64,000 bases of DNA from Lacrimispora algidixylanolytica (GTDB taxonomy: Bacteria; Bacillota; Clostridia; Lachnospirales; Lachnospiraceae): positions 186,001-250,000 of the forward strand of contig NZ_MCIA01000034.1 in NCBI RefSeq assembly GCF_003609635.1, written 5' to 3'. Shown in pieces: positions 1 to 7,563 of the stretch. Position 1 is the stretch's first letter. Every line of letters begins with the position of its first letter. The notes under the pieces are model-generated. The model worked only from the letters and a program-made list of their open reading frames with translations. It made no database searches and was not told the DNA's origin. The position numbers and the translations under genes were made by a program.

Positions 1-635
1 CTTATCAGCTTTCTAGCCGACTTATCCATAATTCTCATCTCTTTTCCACCAATAATAATCATTACCTTTGCTTTTGAGTACTTAAGTCCAACCGGTACCT
101 TGTAGCCAACATTACTTATACTAATATTCACCAAAGATTCTTTTGACATGTTTTTACTGTCGTTAAAGTATTGATTAAATAAATTTTTATTGATGTAAAG
201 AGCCTTTGCCTGCAATTTTGCAAACCATTTATATCGTATAAGTCCATAAAACATTCCACTGCTCTTAGCTAGAAGACGTGTCAAACTGCCAGGAGGAATC
301 ACCATCGCGCTTTCAATAACGGCGTATTTTGCAATATCCATTCTCCGTGAAAGAACAGCAATGATGATTTGACCTCCTAAAGACAAACCGCATAGGGCAT
401 GCACATTTCCATTGATATTTGTGTCAATGTACTGTAAGAGCTTTTGAGCAGATTCTTCTATACTTATAAAAGTTGTTTTTCCATCATCACCATGTCCGTC
501 TATAATTGGAGTCACAACATGGTATTTCTCTTTCAGTAGAGGAATTATATCTGTAAAAGCCCACCAGGAAAGCCCTCCGCCATGTAACAAAATAATTGTA
601 GGTAGCGCTTTATCACCAAACTCTCTAAATATCAT
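1..635 (-). CDS. Alpha/beta hydrolase, partial (C-terminus beyond the window)
   Basis: The first 211 residues of an alpha/beta hydrolase read off the left edge of the window. A beta-strand followed by HGGG (residues 18-21) gives the oxyanion-hole turn, and GLSLGG (83-88) is the nucleophile elbow with Ser85 as likely catalytic serine. The acid and histidine would lie in the missing part. The ATG at 633-635 is preceded by AAGGGGTGAAGG, a usable ribosome binding site. A weak TTGACG-N17-TATAGC promoter on the same strand sits at 829-857, which would give a leader of roughly 190 nt. The substrate cannot be told; the family includes esterases and small-molecule hydrolases. Confidence 0.85.
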   Translation of the reverse strand, partial: MIFREFGDKALPTIILLHGGGLSWWAFTDIIPLLKEKYHVVTPIIDGHGDDGKTTFISIEESAQKLLQYIDTNINGNVHALCGLSLGGQIIIAVLSRRMDIAKYAVIESAMVIPPGSLTRLLAKSSGMFYGLIRYKWFAKLQAKALYINKNLFNQYFNDSKNMSKESLVNISISNVGYKVPVGLKYSKAKVMIIIGGKEMRIMDKSARKLI

Positions 636-1587
636 TTCTACACCTTCACCCCTTCGCCTACCTAATATACGGCCGTACTAATAAATGGCATATAAGAATA
701 AAATATCACAACAGTGTGGCGATATTTTTACACTCCGACAAGTTACATTATTCTTATTATTATGGATGTTAGTACAGAATAAAGTTTGTCTATAAGCATG
801 CACGCCGAATTAAATAGCTTTAAATAAAGCTATAACCATTGTAATGGGATACGTCAATTTTTTCTATATCCTTAATGCCATATTACTCCTTATGATACCA
901 AATATCAATATTCTTTTTCCAGTGTGTACATTATCAAAAAAATAACTCTCTGTTTATTTGATTTATGACAATAAAAACCTCCAACTCAATACTGATCGTT
1001 ATTAGTTTTCTTTACATTTTTATTTATCAGCTTTACATTATACCCATAACAAGAATCTGATTAGACAGATTGAACCTATATATTTAATAATTCTCGATAT
1101 ATAAATTCCTTCCTGTTCTTATCAACAATATATCAATTACAACGGTGCTTACATATAATAGGTAGGTATTGCTTCAACTCTTTAGAACATATACTATAAT
1201 CATTTATAAATCCCTATCATTTATACTTCACAGTTTTTTCACATGCCGTACAAACTTTATTTACAAGTTCTACAAACTTTTTTCATATCTTTCCTATATA
1301 CTTAAATCATAAACAAGAGCAACCCCAAAACTTGTTTTAATGAAAAACTTTTTTTCATAACTCGCCGGTGAAACCCACATTTCACCGGCTCCTCCCTTTT
1401 TAAAGGGTTTTTCTGTTTATCTTCCTCCATTTCCCATCCTCTCCTAAATCAATAGTCCTTGTAGGTTTTTTCGCTACTTTGCCATTAAAGGTAGTAATTA
1501 TAAGGAAATGACCGTTGCAAAGATACACGTTCTATTATAGAATAGGAGACGTGCCCAAAGCATACGCAAATCTGGAGGATATATTAC
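636..1587. other. Long AT-rich intergenic region
   Basis: No convincing gene on either strand. Recognisable items are a hairpin with AAATATC/GATATTT arms near 700-731, a near-palindrome ATAGCTTTA/TAAAGCTAT at 815-834, and a perfect 10-bp GC-rich hairpin at 1364-1389 (GCCGGTGAAA, loop CCCACA, TTTCACCGGC). That hairpin is followed by CCCTTT-TT-AAAGGG and TTTTT around 1396-1413, so it may be a terminator or leader structure on the + strand ahead of pfp. I could not identify a consensus pfp promoter. Confidence 0.5.
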
Positions 1588-2808
1588 ATGAAGAAAAATG
1601 CAATCGTAGGACAATCCGGTGGTCCCACCGCTGTAATCAACGCAAGCCTTTACGGCATAATTAAAGAAGGAATGGCTCACGAAGAAATTGGCCGGGTTTA
1701 TGGCATGATTAATGGCATCGAAGGCTTCATGTCCGGTAATTATATGGATTTATCAAATGACTTAACCGCAGAAGAACTGGAGCTGCTTAAATTAACTCCT
1801 GCTGCTTATTTGGGTTCTTGCCGCTATAAGCTTCCGGATGATCTCTCTTCCCCATTTTACCCTGCTTTGTTTGAAAAGTTTCGCACCATGGAGATTGGAT
1901 ACTTCTTTTACATTGGCGGAAATGATTCCATGGATACCGTAAGTAAACTTTCTCGTTATGCTGCCCATCATCAGAGTGATATCCGTTTCATTGGAATCCC
2001 TAAAACAATTGATAATGATTTAGTACTTACCAACCATACCCCAGGATATGGCAGCGCTGCTAAATATGTAGCAAATACGGTCCGAGAAATCGTACTGGAC
2101 GCTTCTGTTTACCAGCAGAAATCAATCACTATCATAGAATTAATGGGTCGCCATGCAGGTTGGCTTACTGCAGCCAGTGCCTTGGCAAGAAAATTTGTAG
2201 GTGATAACCCTGTACTTATCTACCTTCCTGAATCAGATTTTGATTTTGAACAATTTGCTTCCGATGTAGAATCCGCTTTAGCAAAAAGAAATTCTATCAT
2301 TATCTGTGTATCCGAAGGTCTCTCAGATTCCCATGGTAAATTTATTTGTGAGTATGCGGATGAAGCCCGCTTAGATACGTTCGGTCACAAGATGCTGACA
2401 GGAAGCGGAAAGATGTTGGAAAACTTTGTAAGAGATCGTTTCGGCGTAAAGGTACGTTCTATAGAGCTAAATGTCAATCAGAGGTGCAGCGGCATGTTGG
2501 CATCTGCAATCGACATTGAAGAATCCGTACAAGCAGGTACCGAAGGAATAAAAGCCGCCTTAAAAGGCATCACAGGAATGATGATTGCTTTCAATCGCAC
2601 TGCTGATTCACCTTATACCATGGAATGCGTTACTGTAGACGTAAATGAAGTATGTAATAAGGAAAAATTATTCCCTGATGAATGGATCTGTAACAACGGA
2701 TCTGATGTTACAGAAGAATTTTTCCATTACGCACTCCCCCTTATTCAGGGCGAGCCAGAAAGAGCCATGGAGAGTGGCCTTCCAGTTTACCTTTACAGAC
2801 ATAATTAA
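1588..2808 (+). CDS. pfp: Pyrophosphate-dependent 6-phosphofructokinase
   Basis: Interconverts fructose 6-phosphate and fructose 1,6-bisphosphate in cytosolic glycolysis. The 406-residue protein starts with the PFK phosphate loop (GQSGGPTAVINAS, 8-20). The donor is read from two places: GGNDS (110-114) has Asp113 where ATP enzymes have Gly, and PKTIDND (138-144) has Lys139 where ATP enzymes have Gly. Both are marks of pyrophosphate use in this family. Asp142 is the likely catalytic base, and MGRHAGW near 185 is the sugar-phosphate site. The start has GGAGG about 10 bases upstream. Monocistronic, closed by a terminator. Using pyrophosphate saves ATP and is common in anaerobes. Confidence 0.93.
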   Translation: MKKNAIVGQSGGPTAVINASLYGIIKEGMAHEEIGRVYGMINGIEGFMSGNYMDLSNDLTAEELELLKLTPAAYLGSCRYKLPDDLSSPFYPALFEKFRTMEIGYFFYIGGNDSMDTVSKLSRYAAHHQSDIRFIGIPKTIDNDLVLTNHTPGYGSAAKYVANTVREIVLDASVYQQKSITIIELMGRHAGWLTAASALARKFVGDNPVLIYLPESDFDFEQFASDVESALAKRNSIIICVSEGLSDSHGKFICEYADEARLDTFGHKMLTGSGKMLENFVRDRFGVKVRSIELNVNQRCSGMLASAIDIEESVQAGTEGIKAALKGITGMMIAFNRTADSPYTMECVTVDVNEVCNKEKLFPDEWICNNGSDVTEEFFHYALPLIQGEPERAMESGLPVYLYRHN

Positions 2809-2815
2809 GCAACAA

Positions 2816-2875
2816 AAAAGGATTGCATTTCTTGTCCATAATTATATGGGCTAGGGTTGCAATCCTTTTGGGTTT
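2816..2875 (+). terminator. Terminator after pfp
   Basis: Arms AAAAGGATTGCA (2816-2827) and TGCAATCCTTTT (2858-2869) pair perfectly around a 30-nt loop and run into a T-rich tail. Confidence 0.8.
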
Positions 2876-3004
2876 CAATACAAATGAAAAATAAAACATT
2901 ATTTATATTTTTGTAATAATATTCTGCATTTTTTTACTGCATGTCTCATATATTTTAAATAAAGCCTATTTTATTTTAAAAAGCACCTATGGGAGCAAGT
3001 GAAA

Positions 3005-4645
3005 ATGAATGAAGAAATGTTTTTAGACCGCATTCCCTGCGGCTTACTGAAGCTAAAAGCCCAGGAGCCTTTTTCAATCCTCTATTGTAACCAGACCATC
3101 AAGACCTGGTTCTGTCCGCACGCCTTTTTAGAAGATCTTGTCTGCGAAGCGGATTATGAGGCAATCGTTTATGAAGTCAAAGACCGACTTAAAAGTAAGA
3201 TAAATCGGTTTGCTTTAGAATTTAAGGCAAGAAATGAAGAATCTAGTATCTGGCTATCCATTGATGCCAATTATGTTTTGGAGGAGGACTTTTTATACTG
3301 TGCTGTTACAGATATTACGGATTTAAAGAAGTCCCAGGAGCGCTTACGGCTCAGAGAAGAACAATATCGCCTTGCAACTCAACATTCCAGTTGTCTCGTC
3401 AGCATTTACGATATTACTTCTAGAACCATCTCTCCTACCCCGGAATTTTCTAGAAATTTTCCATTCCCCTACGCTCAATCTCTATCTCCTGAATTCCTTA
3501 TTGAAAATGATATTGTGCATAAGGAAAGTGTGGATGATTTTCTTGAGTTTTTTCGATCAATGGAGGCTGAAAAACCGGAAGGAAAGTGCATTGTTCGTCT
3601 AAAAACCGGTGGCAAATTCTGTTGGTTCTCCACCCGTTATTCTCTTGTATTCACTGATAAAAAAGCTCCTATCCGCAGCATCATCTCTTATCAGGATATC
3701 ACCGATGAGTACGAAAAAGAGCTGGCCTACCAAAGGTGGATGGAGTACATGAATGAACAGAAACGAAATTGCATTGGTTACTATGAGTACAACATTAAGT
3801 TTGATTTGTTTGAAGAAATCATTGGTGAATTACAAACCAAACTGCCAGATTACGCATCCAATACCTTTTCTGAAATCATGGGTTTTGTCGCTGAACAGTT
3901 TATCTATGAGGAAGATAAGGAAATGTATCTGAAGTTTTTTAATAAAGACCAACTTCTCCATCATTATTATAAAGGGAATCGTTCTCTACATATAGAACAC
4001 CGACGTATTCGGTCAAATGGCAGCATCTTCTGGGCACTTGGAACCGTTCAGATTGTTTGTGACCCTTATACGGACTCGATCAAGGCCTTTATTCTAATCA
4101 AGGATATTGATGATACCAAACGGGAAGCAATCTCTTTGCAGGAGCTATCAGAACTGGATTCCCTTACAGGACTCCTAAACCGGGCAACCGCCATAAGATC
4201 CATTTATCATACTTTTAAAAACTGCCCTACCCATCATATCCTCATAATGCTTGATATCGACCGTTTCAAGCAATTAAATGACAGCTACGGACATCAGTTT
4301 GGTGACAAGGCATTGCACAGGGCTGCTTCCAGATTAAAGTCTGCATTAAGGCGAGAAGACATATTTGGGCGTCTGGGAGGAGATGAATTTATTATCCTCT
4401 TAAAGGATGTATCTTACAGCATAGACTTATATACCAAGCTGGAGGATTTATGCAATCTTATTACAAGTGCCCTGGAACCAGAAGTACACATCTCCGGGAG
4501 TTTGGGAACCGCTGCGTACCCAGAGGATGGAACCAGCTTTGAAGAATTATATGAAAAAGCAGATATTGCTCTCTATCATGCGAAAAAGCATGGACGAAAT
4601 CAATACGCTGTTTTTGAGCCTGGAATGAGTATGAAGGAATGTTGA
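3005..4645 (+). CDS. Multi-PAS diguanylate cyclase (GGDEF)
   Basis: Predicted to make cyclic di-GMP. The N-terminal ~375 residues look like three PAS-type sensor segments (about 10-110, 115-240, 255-375), each ending in a DIT- or DI-containing strand as PAS/PAC units do. The catalytic domain follows, with an intact RLGGDEF (GGDEF at 458-462) and an RRED inhibitory-site motif just upstream, so product feedback is expected. No EAL domain and no membrane segment are visible, so a cytosolic sensor is likely. A GTG at 2999 is in frame, but GGGAG at 2991-2995 is better spaced from the ATG at 3005. The sensed signal is unknown. Confidence 0.9.
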   Translation: MNEEMFLDRIPCGLLKLKAQEPFSILYCNQTIKTWFCPHAFLEDLVCEADYEAIVYEVKDRLKSKINRFALEFKARNEESSIWLSIDANYVLEEDFLYCAVTDITDLKKSQERLRLREEQYRLATQHSSCLVSIYDITSRTISPTPEFSRNFPFPYAQSLSPEFLIENDIVHKESVDDFLEFFRSMEAEKPEGKCIVRLKTGGKFCWFSTRYSLVFTDKKAPIRSIISYQDITDEYEKELAYQRWMEYMNEQKRNCIGYYEYNIKFDLFEEIIGELQTKLPDYASNTFSEIMGFVAEQFIYEEDKEMYLKFFNKDQLLHHYYKGNRSLHIEHRRIRSNGSIFWALGTVQIVCDPYTDSIKAFILIKDIDDTKREAISLQELSELDSLTGLLNRATAIRSIYHTFKNCPTHHILIMLDIDRFKQLNDSYGHQFGDKALHRAASRLKSALRREDIFGRLGGDEFIILLKDVSYSIDLYTKLEDLCNLITSALEPEVHISGSLGTAAYPEDGTSFEELYEKADIALYHAKKHGRNQYAVFEPGMSMKEC

Positions 4646-4649
4646 ATAC

Positions 4650-4684
4650 AAAAAAGTCCTTTGGTCTAACCAAAGGACTTTTTC
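4650..4684. terminator. Bidirectional terminator
   Basis: A 14-bp perfect stem (AAAAAGTCCTTTGG / CCAAAGGACTTTTT) with loop TCTAA. It serves the diguanylate cyclase on + and the tRNA-Leu gene on -. Confidence 0.88.
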
Positions 4685-4689
4685 GTATA

Positions 4690-4773
4690 TGCAGAAGAAG
4701 GGACTTGAACCCTCAGGGTATTACTACCACACGGACCTGAACCGTGCGCGTCTGCCAATTCCGCCACTTCTGC
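4690..4773 (-). tRNA. tRNA-Leu (anticodon CAG)
   Basis: An 84-nt class II tRNA with acceptor GCAGAAG/CTTCTGC, long variable arm, T loop TTCAAGT and anticodon loop TTCAGGT. CCA is not encoded. Differs by one base from the copy at 5043-5126. A terminator separates it from the tRNA upstream, and a TATAAT at 4810-4815 may be its own -10. Confidence 0.97.
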
Positions 4774-4874
4774 GTCTTAGTTGTATGAATTTAATAACTA
4801 ATTCCTACAATTATAGTGCTACACACCCAGTAAATAACCATGTGCTTTTTGTATTAAAACTATCTTATCTGGAT

Positions 4875-4901
4875 AAAAAAAAGAACCCTTAATAAGGATT
4901 C
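4875..4901 (-). terminator. Terminator between two tRNA-Leu genes
   Basis: On the - strand GAATCCTT-ATT-AAGGGTTC is followed by eight T. It lies just after tRNA-Leu(AAG), so the last tRNA-Leu(CAG) is probably a separate unit. Confidence 0.75.
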
Positions 4902-4911
4902 CAACTTTTAA

Positions 4912-4995
4912 TGCGGGAGATGGGACTTGAACCCACACGATCATACAACCACAAGATCCTTAGTCTTGCCTGTCTGCCAATTCCAGCACTCCCGC
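4912..4995 (-). tRNA. tRNA-Leu (anticodon AAG)
   Basis: An 84-nt class II tRNA with acceptor GCGGGAG/CTCCCGC. The anticodon stem CAAGA/TCTTG frames the loop CTAAGGA, giving anticodon AAG with A34. Identical to the + strand copy at 5286-5369. CCA is not encoded. It reads CUU; A34 in a leucine tRNA is uncommon in bacteria. Confidence 0.95.
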
Positions 4996-5042
4996 ACGTC
5001 ATTTTACAAAACCAGACAGCCATGACACTCTGTAAGGTTTCA

Positions 5043-5126
5043 TGCAGAAGAAGGGACTTGAACCCTCAGGGTATTGCTACCACACGGACCTGAACCGTGC
5101 GCGTCTGCCAATTCCGCCACTTCTGC
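5043..5126 (-). tRNA. tRNA-Leu (anticodon CAG), second copy
   Basis: An 84-nt tRNA, same as the 4690-4773 copy except for one variable-arm base. It is the first gene after the promoter at 5160-5188 and is probably co-transcribed with tRNA-Leu(AAG) at 4912. Confidence 0.97.
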
Positions 5127-5159
5127 GTTTCGTTGTTATCTTTCGCGACAACAATAGCT

Positions 5160-5188
5160 ATTATAGTATACAAGCCCTGTTATGTCAA
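5160..5188 (-). promoter_or_regulatory. Sigma-A promoter of the - strand tRNA-Leu unit
   Basis: Full consensus TTGACA-N17-TATAAT on the - strand, ending 34 bases before the tRNA. Confidence 0.9.
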
Positions 5189-5244
5189 TATGTTTTTTTC
5201 CATTTTTTTTCAAATAGTTTTTTGTATGAATTTTTCAAAAAATA

Positions 5245-5273
5245 TTGACAATTATGCCAAAGGATGATAAGAT
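5245..5273 (+). promoter_or_regulatory. Sigma-A promoter of tRNA-Leu(AAG) on +
   Basis: TTGACA-N17-TAAGAT, about 12 bases before the tRNA 5' end. Confidence 0.85.
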
Positions 5274-5285
5274 TACCTTCGTTGC

Positions 5286-5369
5286 GCGGGAGTGCTGGAA
5301 TTGGCAGACAGGCAAGACTAAGGATCTTGTGGTTGTATGATCGTGTGGGTTCAAGTCCCATCTCCCGCA
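5286..5369 (+). tRNA. tRNA-Leu (anticodon AAG), inverted identical copy
   Basis: Exact 84-nt match to the - strand gene at 4912-4995 in the opposite orientation, so the pair forms an inverted repeat about 290 bp apart. Has its own promoter. CCA is not encoded. Confidence 0.95.
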
Positions 5370-5383
5370 TTTTTAGTTTTCTA

Positions 5384-5411
5384 TTGACAAACCTCTTAAT
5401 TGGGGTATAAT
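5384..5411 (+). promoter_or_regulatory. Sigma-A promoter of tRNA-Asn
   Basis: TTGACA-N16-TATAAT, ending 11 bases before the tRNA. Confidence 0.88.
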
Positions 5412-5422
5412 AGATGATGTAT

Positions 5423-5495
5423 TCCTCGATAGCTCAGTTGGTAGAGCAAACGGCTGTTAACCGTTAGGTCGTAGGTTCGAGTCCTACTCGGGGAG
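5423..5495 (+). tRNA. tRNA-Asn (anticodon GTT)
   Basis: A 73-nt cloverleaf: acceptor TCCTCGA/TCGGGGA, D arm with AGCTCAGTTGGTAGAGC, anticodon stem AACGG/CCGTT around CTGTTAA, T loop TTCGAGT. Discriminator G. CCA is not encoded. Confidence 0.97.
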
Positions 5496-5499
5496 TTTT

Positions 5500-5528
5500 A
5501 ATCACACTTAAGGTGTGATTTCTTTATT
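5500..5528 (+). terminator. Terminator after tRNA-Asn
   Basis: AATCACAC/GTGTGATT stem followed by a short T-rich tail. Confidence 0.65.
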
Positions 5529-5533
5529 ATAAA

Positions 5534-5592
5534 AGCTGCTGTAAAAGAAAAGGTCAATGTAATTGACGCTATCACTTCTTTATACAGCAGCT
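5534..5592. repeat. Inverted repeat with nested hairpin
   Basis: Perfect 10-bp arms AGCTGCTGTA (5534-5543) and TACAGCAGCT (5583-5592) enclose 39 nt with an inner GTCAA/TTGAC stem. It lies 151 bp past the stop of the - strand small gene at 5744. Could be a weak terminator or a short structured RNA. Confidence 0.45.
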
Positions 5593-5743
5593 CTTTATAT
5601 TTATGGCAATTGGTATATTTTTTTCAGACACTGAATAATATTAAACGTACATACCTGTCAAGGTAGTACTTAGGTGTTTACGGGCACCCATATTATCGGG
5701 CGGAAGGTCTCTATCTCCTGTAGATCTTCCGCTTCTTTTAAAA

Positions 5744-5992
5744 TCAGCAGTCACAATCATCATTATTGTTATTCCAATTGTTATCCCTATTGTTATCCCA
5801 ATTATTATCCCAATTGTTATCCCTATTGCCTCCACACCTGCGACAGCCATCCCAAAAGCCTTTCCAGTAAGCTCTTTTTCTTTCCTCTTCACAATCATGA
5901 TCGTTATCATTGCAACCGTCATGATTCCAGTTGCCACAACCATTGTGATTCCAATTACATCTATTGTTACAAGAACCCCAAAAACAGCCCAT
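5744..5992 (-). CDS. Small Cys/Asn/Trp-rich protein, possible spore coat component
   Basis: 82 residues with about ten Cys, many Asn and Asp, and a C-terminal stretch of DNNW/DNNR repeats (about 57-75) encoded by 12-bp DNA repeats around 5770-5825, ending DDCDC. I do not recognise a named family. Cys-rich, repeat-bearing small proteins of this kind are typical of spore outer layers, and a sigma-K-like promoter precedes it. AGAGGTG lies about 8 bases before the ATG. The alternative frame in the same stretch (runs of ITIG) has no such start signals and was set aside. The location in the spore is inference. Confidence 0.68.
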   Translation of the reverse strand: MGCFWGSCNNRCNWNHNGCGNWNHDGCNDNDHDCEEERKRAYWKGFWDGCRRCGGNRDNNWDNNWDNNRDNNWNNNNDDCDC

Positions 5993-6024
5993 ACATTACA
6001 CCTCTTTTCTTTTTAATTATACCT

Positions 6025-6052
6025 TATTGTATGAAATCGGCAGACAAGATGT
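6025..6052 (-). promoter_or_regulatory. Sigma-K-like promoter
   Basis: On the - strand AC-N17-CATACAATA fits the Bacillus sigma-K consensus (AC, 16-17 spacer, CATANNNTA). It would start RNA about 25 nt before the ATG at 5992. Short motif, so chance matches are possible. Confidence 0.45.
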
Positions 6053-6108
6053 GATTCCATGTCATGTTGCGTGAAGTATGACAATAAAATGAATTTAATT
6101 TTTCATTA

Positions 6109-6135
6109 ACTGCTTTGGCTCCACTTCATATATTA
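6109..6135 (+). promoter_or_regulatory. Sigma-K-like promoter
   Basis: AC-N16-CATATATTA on +. It would start RNA about 27 nt before the ATG at 6169, mirroring the arrangement of the divergent neighbour. Confidence 0.45.
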
Positions 6136-6168
6136 TAAGTATGAATAATAAAAAAAGGATGTAATAAT

Positions 6169-6474
6169 ATGCCCCCATTCTCCCCTAATAATAATTCAAC
6201 AGGAGGCCCAATGCCAATGGGTCCACCTCCTTCTACGCCACCTCAGAGACCGGCTCAGATGCGTTCAGGAACCAAAATGGTGGACGCCGGCTCTATCAGA
6301 TATTGTATTGGTAGATTCACTTATGTTTGGATGCGTAACGGCCAAGAATTCTGGTTTTTCCCCATCCAAATTTGGAGAAACAGTGTGTCAGGCTTTCGTT
6401 GGGACAGAAGATTTGGCTGGTCTTATACAGGAATTTCTTTAAACCGAATTGATATGTTTACCTGCTCCCGCTAA
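6169..6474 (+). CDS. Small Pro-rich protein with aromatic C-terminal domain
   Basis: 101 residues. The first ~40 are low-complexity (Pro, Asn, Gly, Met); the rest is a compact aromatic and Arg-rich segment (RYCIGRFTYVWMRNGQEFWF, about 44-63) ending in Cys. I recall similar short proteins in clostridia but no assigned function. AAAGGATG lies 8 bases before the ATG. No signal peptide or membrane segment is seen. Divergent from the Cys/Asn-rich gene at 5744-5992, with sigma-K-like promoters on both sides, so a mother-cell-expressed spore surface role is a reasonable guess. Confidence 0.7.
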   Translation: MPPFSPNNNSTGGPMPMGPPPSTPPQRPAQMRSGTKMVDAGSIRYCIGRFTYVWMRNGQEFWFFPIQIWRNSVSGFRWDRRFGWSYTGISLNRIDMFTCSR

Positions 6475-6607
6475 ATCAGAAAAGCCAACCCATAGAAATG
6501 CCTGTTTTATTTATACAATATATTCCGATCTATTTTGGCAGAAAAAAATGTTATCTTTCGTTTAATCATGCTCTTCCCTGCAGCTAACAGTCACGCTAGA
6601 AAACTGT

Positions 6608-6784
6608 TTATTCAGAGAGGAGCATAGTTTTTTTAATAGAAGATTGCATGGTCGAACCGCTATCTACACGAAGTGCCTGACCCGTCACATAGGAAGAGTC
6701 ATTGCTTGCCAAATAAACATACGTGGTGGCAAGCCCAACTGTATTTACTCTGATTCCTTTTGATACCAGAGTACTATATTTTCT
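6608..6784 (-). pseudogene. Short-chain dehydrogenase (SDR) remnant
   Basis: Only the C-terminal part of an SDR survives: about 58 codons after an in-frame TAA. KGIRVNTVG, the strand near the SDR active site, is joined directly to TTYVYLASNDSSYVTGQALRVDSG, the SDR C-terminal cofactor and tail segment. The 40-50 residues normally between these blocks are missing, so the copy has lost both its N-terminal half and an internal piece. No start codon with a ribosome binding site. The rest of 6475-6810 holds no other gene. Confidence 0.8.
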
Positions 6785-6810
6785 TTATTCAAATTCATAA
6801 TAAAAACCGA

Positions 6811-6839
6811 TTGACAAACTGTATTAGATAAATTATAAT
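6811..6839 (+). promoter_or_regulatory. Sigma-A promoter of the gdx leader
   Basis: Perfect TTGACA-N17-TATAAT; RNA start expected near 6846. Confidence 0.92.
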
Positions 6840-6845
6840 GAAGCA

Positions 6846-6938
6846 AATAAATAATAATATATTGCCGCCGGGCAATAAAGTAAGCATTCAGATATCATGT
6901 CGTTAGGCCATTGAAGACATGATATTTGAGTGTTTTTT
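6846..6938 (+). ncRNA. Riboswitch leader with terminator, probably guanidine-sensing
   Basis: A small hairpin P1 (ATTGCC-GCCG-GGCAAT, 6861-6876) is followed by a 17-bp stem (6885-6901 with 6916-6932, two G-U pairs) with loop GTTAGGCCATTGAA and six T, a strong intrinsic terminator before the gdx ribosome binding site. The GGC of the second loop can pair with GCC of the first. Two hairpins with interacting loops, the second doubling as terminator, is how I remember the class IV guanidine riboswitch (mepA motif) of clostridia. The exact class needs a covariance search; a switch of some kind is well supported by position and downstream gene. Confidence 0.68.
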
Positions 6939-6959
6939 CATTTATAGGAGGATATAAAA

Positions 6960-7280
6960 ATGGCTTGGGTATTTTTGTTTATTGCAGGTATTTTTGAAGT
7001 ATTATGGGCTACTTTACTAAAGCTATCCGATGGCTTCAGTAAAGTAGGATTTACCGTTGGTACTATTGTGGGAATGATAATTAGTTTCTTCTTTTTATCG
7101 CAGGCAACTAAAGTATTGCCTTTAGGTACTGCCTATGCAATATGGACCGGAATTGGAGCAATCGGAGCCACCATTGTTGGAGTACTTATTTTCAACGAGT
7201 CAATGACTCTGGCAAGAGGTTGTTTTGTCATCATGCTATTAGTGGGTATTATAGGTCTAAAATTTACATCAGCACATTAA
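6960..7280 (+). CDS. gdx: Guanidinium exporter, SMR family
   Basis: 106 residues with four transmembrane helices, the usual SMR length; works as an antiparallel dimer exchanging guanidinium for protons. Gly10, Glu13, Trp16 and Trp62 sit at the positions that mark guanidinium exporters (Gdx, formerly SugE) rather than multidrug EmrE types. AGGAGG lies 8 bases before the ATG. Controlled by the leader RNA just upstream. Ends before its own terminator. Some Gdx proteins also export quaternary ammonium compounds. Confidence 0.9.
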   Translation: MAWVFLFIAGIFEVLWATLLKLSDGFSKVGFTVGTIVGMIISFFFLSQATKVLPLGTAYAIWTGIGAIGATIVGVLIFNESMTLARGCFVIMLLVGIIGLKFTSAH

Positions 7281-7373
7281 TTTACAGAAAAATCCGTTTA
7301 ATTATATGCCGATGATCAGAATTTAGCCAATTTACATTTTTATGCTGAGAGTAAAAAGAATATCATGAATTCA

Positions 7374-7411
7374 AAAAAAGACGGTCATCAAATCTTTAAT
7401 GCCGTCTTTTT
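7374..7411. terminator. Terminator after gdx
   Basis: AAAAAGACGG/CCGTCTTTTT stem with a T tail; A tract on the other side also suits the - strand. Confidence 0.82.
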
Positions 7412-7563
7412 ATGTTGCCATCTTCTGATATTATAGCATTTAGGATTCATAATTAACTTTGTCTTCCTACGCAGAACGATATTTCTATGTAACATATGCA
7501 ACATAGTTCTCGCACACTTATCTTCTATTTTTATAATTCCATGACCATATATCCTCATGTTAA

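Noticed and set aside
4689-5370. ORFs of 60-68 codons with a repeated GLEPSGY / GLEPTRS start
   Set aside because: They read antisense or sense through the tRNA-Leu genes; the similarity comes from the tRNA sequence.
5641-5943. 100-codon ORF with ITIGITIG repeats
   Set aside because: Alternate frame of the Cys/Asn-rich gene; its repeats mirror the same 12-bp DNA units and it has no ribosome binding site.
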